From positions 67,957,343-68,021,342 of the forward strand of contig NC_052360.1 in assembly GCF_009727055.1 (NCBI RefSeq): DNA of 64,000 nucleotides, read 5' to 3'. The stretch is from Benincasa hispida. Its lineage: Eukaryota; Streptophyta; Magnoliopsida; Cucurbitales; Cucurbitaceae. Below are positions 58,073-64,000 of the stretch, piece after piece. A program made the translations under genes and the position numbers. The notes beneath the pieces were generated by a model. The model was not told the origin of the DNA. It was given only the letters and a program-made list of their open reading frames with translations, and ran no database searches. Positions within the stretch are counted from its first letter, which is position 1, and each line of letters opens with the position of its first letter.

Positions 58073-58186
58073 TAACAACTGCAAAACCATTAGAAACTTC
58101 CTTGAAAAATATAGAGATAACCAACAAATGTACAATAGTAAGAAATCACTTAGGCTCTCTCTAAGTGTGAGACTCCTCACAACATT
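58073..58186. repeat. Third copy of family-A LTR, right part and fragment
   Basis: TGCAAAACCATTAGAAACTT and GAAAAATATAGAGATAACCA continue the family-A text (compare 12845-12890). After about 58130, CACTTAGGCTCTCTCTAAGT is a piece of the hairpin-repeat block. Confidence 0.65.
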
Positions 58187-58720
58187 AGGACAAAATTGGG
58201 ACTTCATGACATTTAAAAATTGTCAGATTTAAAATTCATGACAGTTATTTTCAGTCACTGTATCGCTGGTAAAGATATGAGTATCAATGACTGTTTTTGA
58301 AAAATGTCATAATTGGTCTTTTACAATAAATGATAGTCAACGATGAATAATTACTAACAATCATAAACTGCCATTGTCAAATATACTATGACAGGTTATT
58401 ATTGCCATCAATTGACTCAAAATTGGTTATTTGTTGTAATGTTATGGGTATTGACGACAATTATAAAATGTCAAAAAATAGTATGTAGTAACATTTTTTT
58501 CCTTGTCAAGAATATCGAAACCATGACACTTTATTATCAAGAATATTTGATCCATGAAAAATATTTTATGTCAACAAATATTCTATCTCGACATATCTTT
58601 ATTGCATAGAATCTCATATTTGTGACACTTTTATATTTTTAATATATTACATGTCTTGATAGTTTGTTATTTCTTTGAATCCTGACATTACACATGATTT
58701 CCGCCATCAACTAGTTCTAC
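58187..58720. mobile_element. Degraded DNA transposon fragment (CACTA-like?)
   Basis: GGACAAAATTGGGACTTCAT at the left, then many copies of TGACA/TGTCA words in both orientations (CATGACATTTAAAAATTGTC, ATGACAGTTATTTTCAGTCA, ATTATAAAATGTC). This density of short inverted motifs resembles CACTA or MULE subterminal arrays. No intact terminus. Confidence 0.35.
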
Positions 58721-58965
58721 TTTAACAAAAAAGTTGACAACGTTTTTACAAAGAAGCTAAAATAAAATGAATCTATCGAATGTCCTCAAAGGGAAAAATA
58801 CAACTCAATTAGTAACTAATCTTGGTAATATTTTTACAAAGAAACTAAATACAACAAGGTATTACTACAAGGAACTACATTATAACAAGTTTTGTTACTA
58901 ACCAAACATCAATCACTTGCATAGTAGTTTCACCACTTCAATGGGTTCATGCAAGACCTAGTAAA
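58721..58965. other. Stretch without recognised features
   Basis: Contains ACAACGTTTTTACAAAGAAG and TAATATTTTTACAAAGAAAC, about 85 bases apart, probably a worn duplication. Nothing else is seen. Confidence 0.45.
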
Positions 58966-60493
58966 TGTTGGGATTGGTGTCTTAAATCTCTTGTATTCTC
59001 GTAGTTTGTAAACTTGTATAAACAAATTGTTATTAATAAAATAATCGTTATTTTATATATGCATTAACTCAATCCAATAAACTAAGGTCCTAGGTTATTT
59101 TATATACCTTAAACATGTATGTGGTGACATACAGGTGGATCATGTTTAAGTAATAACCTAATGGTTTGTAGTATATGGATAAGGTTGGGTGCTTTATCTT
59201 GGTGACACTACAGATACGACCTACTTTGTAATTGTTACAATTGCTGTAAAATGTTACAAATGATTTGGTCCTAATCATTCATGTGGAGACAAGTGAGTGG
59301 AGATATCCTATACAAAAGTTTGTATAAGATCGGACCACGAAATAATTAGTCTCGCTTTATAACACTGCTACTTGAAGAGACTTAAATTTTACTAGGATGA
59401 TTATAAGTGACTTGACCTTAATCATGAGTGAGTTGTGAACTCCTACCTATGAGGGCGGTTTTTTGATTTTCATGGGTGAGAGTGGCTAGATTTGCCGACT
59501 CAATATGCCGACCATTTTTTGGAATTCATTTGAGTGGGGAGCTGGGAACTTAACTACACAAGATGGAATTCACTTCTTCCTGTTGCTAGGGTAAGTAGAT
59601 GAATTACTCCTTTAAGGGTTGGTTCCAGGTCTTGAACAATGAGGGCCCTTTCCCTCTCATTGACCAGAGAGGGGTTTAGTTATAATTAGACTATGACTAA
59701 TTGTTCATTAAAGGGATTAGTGGTACTTAAGGAGTTAGTTGTAACTATAGGGGTAAAATGGTAATTTTGTCCCCAACTGTACTTACGAGCAATTTGTGGA
59801 GGGTCAGTGCACCGTTGATTGGTTATATTCAATGGATACAAAAATATATCTATAGTGTGAAGAGTACAGTTTTCGATCTTTAGTAGAATGACCGATAGTT
59901 AAGGAAAGTTGATTAATTTAATTAAAGATTTTAGATAATTAACCTTGTATCACTGGAGCTTTAATTTGTAAGTTCACAAGGTCTCCATGTTAGCTCAATA
60001 AGAATTAATGAGAATCAAATTAATTTTGGCTTGATTTGAATTGTTCAAATTAATTAAAGGAAATTAATTGTATTAGATACAGTTAATATAATGTATGTTG
60101 ATACAGTATATTATAAACTATAATGTATGAGATACATTATAATATAAAGTTTTAATGCGAGAAATAAATATTTGAATATGATTCAAATATTAATTATATG
60201 AATATGATTTATGTAGAAACTATAAGTTAAAATTAATATGAATATGATTTATATAAATATTATAGGGTATATAAGAGACTTAACTAACGATTATATTATA
60301 TGTGATATAATCAATTATAGATTATATGTTATATGGGATATAACATATAGTAGTTTTAATTATATTAAATTGGTTTAATATAATTTATTTTTGAATTTTG
60401 AATTAAAAAATTGATAATTCCTTAGGAGTTATTATTAAATAAAATGGTGGATGAAATTATTAAAAACTCTCTCGCTCACATTATCTCAATAGA

Positions 60494-60543
<50 letters not shown>

Positions 60544-60719
60544 GAAGAGGCATTATATGTGCTTTACAACTGAGCAAGAGAGAAAAGTTCTCTGAACCTT
60601 CATCTCTTCCTCTGCCTTTTTCTCTCAAGATCACTCTCATTCCCTTACTCCAAAACAAACACAGAAGCCGACCAAACTCTCTGTGATTCTCAGTGTGAGA
60701 ATAGCAAGGTAACGTTGTG
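58966..60719 (+). mobile_element. Copia LTR, plus strand (solo LTR), with T47 run
   Basis: Starts TGTTGGGATTGGTGTC at 58966 after GTAAA. It matches the LTR at 1727-3589 in reverse throughout (TAAACATGTATGTGGTGACA, GATAAGGTTGGGTGCTTTAT, GGTGACACTACAGATACGAC, CATTGACCAGAGAGGGGTTT). No polypurine tract or pol lies to its left and no leader to its right, so it looks solo. The right end is interrupted at 60720 by a CACTA element, so its terminal CA and target duplication are not seen. A run of about 47 T lies at 60496-60542. Confidence 0.75.
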
Positions 60720-61429
60720 TACTACAAGAATTTTTATTATTTCCAATGAAAATTTTCCCCACGAAGAAAAAAGCGTCTGCGTATCCTACTTCCCCGACAG
60801 TGCAACAATGATGTCGGGAGAAAAAACTATCTCTACGGGTTTTTTACTACAGTTGGGATAACACATCCATTCCAACGGTCTAATAACCAACAATCGAGCA
60901 TATTTAGCTATCCCGACGGTATCATGATCGTCGGGTGATGTTTCTGTTATTTCGACGGTCAAAGTAACACTGTTGGGGCAAAGTCCCTTTCCTCGAAGAT
61001 TTCGCACTTTCGGGATATAACAAAATAGAAAAATGGAAGAAAATATGGGATATTATTAAATTATCCTAACGGTGATCGAGCAACCGTCGGGAGTAGTTTG
61101 ATTTTAAAAAAATAAGAAATATAAATGAAACGATTTATTGGAATTTTTCATGAGTTGCCTGACGGTACGCAGAGAGACTGTCGACCTAGTTGTATTTAAT
61201 TTAAAATTAGGTGGAAATTTGTGAAATTATGCCGAAACTTGTGTCAAAACACCGTTGGCAGAACTTGATGTTAGCTCGATGATTTGCATGGGACCGTCGG
61301 GAGTGGGTAACTTCCCTAACGGTTATTTATCTATCGTCAGGATAAGTACGTTTAAAACCCTTGGGGTGCCTCTTCTTCCTTTATTTTTCTCTCTATCCTG
61401 TCGATCTTCGAAACCATTTTTTCGCTTGC

Positions 61430-61540
61430 TGTCTGGTCGCTCTCCGTTTGGTCACTCTCCGTCCAGTCGTTGTCATTCTTTCAGTCATCGTCCAATCGTC
61501 GTCATTCTTTCAGTCGTCGTCCAATCGCTCTCTCCTCTTC
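61430..61540. repeat. Short tandem repeats in the CACTA 5' region
   Basis: CGTCATTCTTTCAGTCGTCG followed by TCCAATCG is present twice (about 61468-61532), preceded by related GGTCGCTCTCCG / GGTCACTCTCCG units. Open plus-strand frames of 135 residues at 61255-61768 pass through it; their composition is repeat-like and they are not recognised. Confidence 0.6.
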
Positions 61541-62600
61541 TTCTTTTATTTTTTGCTCGCCGTCCATTTGCTTTCACCTCTGCTTCAATTTTTGGTAACA
61601 TTTTTCCCATCCCACTGTTTTCTGAGCTTGATTACAAAATTTCTATGGAACATTTTATATAGCAAAAAATTTGTTTGCGTAGCTTTGGGCTTAATACTTT
61701 TAGTTTTTTTTGGCCAAAGATTAATTGCTATCTCCTTAATACATAAGTTAAGTTGTTTTAATATATAGGTTGTTAAAATGAGCTTTTTTTTGGCTAATGA
61801 AGTTGTTTGTGTAGCTTTGTGCTTAATACGTTTAGTTCTTTTTGAGAAAAGTTCCATATTTATAGTTGTGGTTAGACTCAATAAATTGATTAAGTTGGAA
61901 TTGAATTTGTTAAACTTGAAATAATAGAATATTACACAAAAAGAAACATTACCAAATTGATTGTTTTGATAGAAATTTGATTAATGCCTAAGATACTTGG
62001 AGATAAATTTGAAATATAAAAGAATCTTATATTTAAAGTTTAATTCTTGAATTTGTATGGTCTATCTATTTACTCAAAGAGTCTTATATTTCAAGATTTA
62101 ATCCTTCCATGCTTAAGATACTTTAGAAAGTTTAATTCTTGAATTTGTTTTACAAGATTTGAAAGATTTAGTATGTTGGTTTGATTTATGAATTTAAAAT
62201 GTTTTGTAGGAAGGATGTAGGTTTATGTTTTTTCTTCTTTAAGGAGGGATGTGGTTGAGGGGTGGTTTATGTGAATTAATTTGAATGTGAATGGTTTATG
62301 TCAATTATTTTACAGAATTTGAAGTGGAATTGAGGGGTGAAAATGTATGATAGAGTCTAATCTCTAGCATATATCACCACTAAATTCAATAGAGTGTTCG
62401 ATTGGATTACAAGGGATTGTCAATCCCTTAAAAGAAAACTTTATTTTCAAGGATGATTTGGAAAATTCACAAAAAAAAAAAAAAAAAAGAATAACATGAG
62501 CAAGAAGTAAATGAAATTAAATTAGAAGTTAGAAGTTGGAACTGTATGTTTTAATATAACTAATTATCTAAATCACAGAGGTTCAAGTTATCACATATAT
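61541..62600. other. CACTA interior without coding signal
   Basis: T-rich untranslated or intronic sequence. TAAATTGATTAAGTTGGA, TTGAAATATAAAAGAATCTT and similar words repeat loosely. The stretch TGGATTACAAGGGATTG ... TTTTCAAGGATG at 62403-62455 parallels TGGATTACAAGTTGGTCAG ... TTTTTAAGGATG at 28552-28590 of the other CACTA element, so the two share more than the coding part. Confidence 0.55.
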
Positions 62601-62608
62601 TATTAAGA

Positions 62609-64000
62609 ATGGATAAAGAGTTGATTAAGATAAGGAACAAGTTATCAACTGAGTATGCAGAAGGAGTATATTGGTCCTTTAAAATTGCAAAACTTCATAT
62701 TAATAACTCGGAAAAAACAATATGCCCATGCAGAAAATGTATGAATGCAAGGTGGGACCAATATATGAGTTGAATGACATTTATTCATTAATGGAATTTC
62801 CCCATCGTATCATCAATGAGTATATCATGGAGACTTAGTCGACTTGTCTAGAGGAGACGGGAGTCATACATCTCGATCGACACATGATGATGGATTAAGT
62901 ACGACAGAGATGAATGTTATAGATGAAGAAAATGAAATTTTGAATATTATAAATGATCTACAATGTCCAATTGTCGATGTAAATGAAGAAGAAAATGAGG
63001 ATGAGATGCACATCAATGCCCAAGAAAGAGATAACAATTCAAGATTCTTTGAAGATTTAATAAATAAAGCACGTAACCTGTTGTACCCTGGTTGTACAAC
63101 TTTCTCGTCATTATTGCAATTGGTGAAGTTGATGCATATTAAGGTTCTTAGCGGTTGGACTAACAAGTCGCTTGTTTTGTTACTTGAATTGTTAAAAGAA
63201 GCATTTCTCGTTGGAGAATCTATACCTAGTTCATTTATGAAGCTAAAAAAAATTACGTGACTTAGGACTAGATTATGAGTGTATTCATGCTTGCAAATAC
63301 GATTATATCCTATATTGGAAAGAATTTGTTGATTTGCAATAGTGTCTAGTATGTAGTGAATCTCGTTACAAAAGTTGTATCTAGAAAAAGTAAAAAGATT
63401 CCACATAAAATTTTAGGAAATTTTCCTTTAATACTAAGATTGAAGTGATTGTTTGCATCTAAGCATACTGCACCTAAAATAAGGTGGCATAAAGATAAAC
63501 GTATTGAAACTAATAGAGTGTTGTGACATCTAGATGATGCTAAGGGATTGAAGCATTTTGATCCTGAGTTTCCTCAGTTTGCTTTAGACCCACGTAATGT
63601 TCGTTTAGGACTAGCTTCAGATGGATTCAACCAATTCAGGAATATGAGTACTTCATATAGTATGTGGCCAGTGGTGCTCATTCCTTACAATTTACCACCT
63701 TGGAAAGCATGAAAGAGGCAAATTTCATTGTCTCTTTCATGATTAAAGAGTTAAAGGAGTTATGGAATGATGGTGTATACACTTACGATTGTGTTAGCAA
63801 CGAATACTTTCAACTACGTGTGAGCTTCTTGTGGACTATTAACGACTTCCCTGCGTATGATGACCTATTTGGATGGAGTACCAAAGGTTACCAAGCATGC
63901 CTTATTTGTAAAGATGATACATCATCAATGAGGCTAAAAGGAAAACAATGTTTTATAGGGCATCGACGTTATCTTTCAGATAATCACAGTTGGCACAAAA
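62609..64000 (+). pseudogene. TNP2-type CACTA transposase (broken, partial)
   Basis: From ATG at 62609: MDKELIKIRNKLSTEYAEGV, then TICPCRKCMNARWDQYMS and a stop (about 62768): the transposase-associated zinc-binding domain. A second open stretch, 62844-63260, has an acidic linker (DEENEILNIINDLQCP) and ARNLLYPGCTTFSSLLQLVKL. After stops and frameshifts come KHTAPKIRWHKDKRIETNRV, HFDPEFPQFALDPRNVRLGL, STSYSMWPVVLIPYNLPPW, LWTINDFPA(Y) and STKGYQACLICKDDTS, conserved blocks of the TNP2 family. The enzyme would cut at the CACTA ends. Multiple stops make this copy non-functional; the C-terminus is outside the window. Confidence 0.9.

Larger units (their letters stand above)
60720..64000 (+). mobile_element. 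Second CACTA element, larger, running off the window
   Basis: Begins TACTACAAGAATTTTTATT at 60720; the canonical CACTACAAGAA has its first C changed to T. Subterminal repeats of the type CCCGACGGT / ACCGTCGGG occur in both orientations at 60795-61330 (at least eight), a different motif from the 27137 element. A transposase region starts at 62609. The right end lies outside the window. Confidence 0.8.

Noticed and set aside
60444..60686. Frame with poly-phenylalanine (plus) or poly-lysine (minus)
   Set aside because: Produced by the T47 run in an LTR.
61255..61768. Two plus-strand 135-residue frames in the second CACTA element
   Set aside because: They overlap each other in different frames and run through short tandem repeats upstream of the transposase start.
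62864..63406. Minus-strand 180-residue frame, the second longest in the window
   Set aside because: It is antisense to the recognisable TNP2 transposase sequence on the plus strand.
1..64000. Organelle-derived inserts, rRNA genes, or integrated viral genes
   Set aside because: I looked for familiar plastid, mitochondrial, ribosomal RNA and pararetrovirus text and saw none; a search would be needed to exclude short pieces.

Overview
The window looks like nuclear DNA of a flowering plant (a dicot). It is strongly AT-rich, crowded with Ty1/copia, Ty3/gypsy-like, CACTA and small inverted-repeat elements, and has one spliced host gene with GT-AG introns. The Gag wording of the two minus-strand copia elements is of a kind I associate with cucurbit genomes, so Cucurbitaceae is my best guess; that rests on recall, not on a search.

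Layout. 1-1140 is non-coding, retrotransposon-like sequence, followed at 1141-1665 by LTR fragments. About 1727-11011 is a decayed minus-strand copia element (LTR, broken RNase H/RT/integrase/protease/Gag, leader, LTR). 11012-11470 is the tail of a plus-strand copia. 11842-12903 is a solo LTR that splits a short tRNA-like repeat. 13-18.2 kb holds tandem duplications, another copia tail (15.2-15.77 kb), a second copy of the solo-LTR family (15.8-16.5 kb) and a gypsy-like LTR (about 16.8-18.2 kb). 18.4-23.3 kb holds a foldback element, a MITE, a larger terminal-inverted-repeat element (20.17-21.81 kb) and a long degenerate GATT-type minisatellite. 23.9-26.5 kb is LTR material, including an LTR ending in the inverted TGTAACACCCCG start typical of gypsy elements. 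27137-29680 is a complete-ended, non-autonomous CACTA transposon with its AAT target duplication. 29.7-41.7 kb is AT-rich intergenic DNA with SINE-like remnants, microsatellites, foldback elements, a LINE scrap and one unrecognised 125-residue ORF. 41.7-44.0 kb is a tandem array interrupted by a microsatellite and by a 1.1-kb insertion.

The only convincing intact host gene is a three-coding-exon cytochrome b5 gene on the minus strand (46912-50374). It has a tail anchor, both haem-binding histidines at normal spacing, a probable 5' UTR intron, a TATA box and a G-box. Its 2.46-kb second intron carries several small transposons.

Upstream of it, at 51449-58072, a minus-strand copia element sits inside a third copy of the solo-LTR family, with a matching target duplication. 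It has lost protease and integrase, fusing Gag to RT. 58966-60719 is a plus-strand LTR of the same broad family as the element at 1727-11011. It is interrupted at its right end by a second, larger CACTA element (60720 to beyond 64000) that still carries recognisable but broken TNP2-type transposase sequence.

I found no convincing evidence for a new biological system. The points most worth a second look are the cytochrome b5 gene and its intron, the Gag-RT fusion element with complementary LTR deletions, the relation of the two CACTA elements, the GATT minisatellite, and the nested solo LTR.
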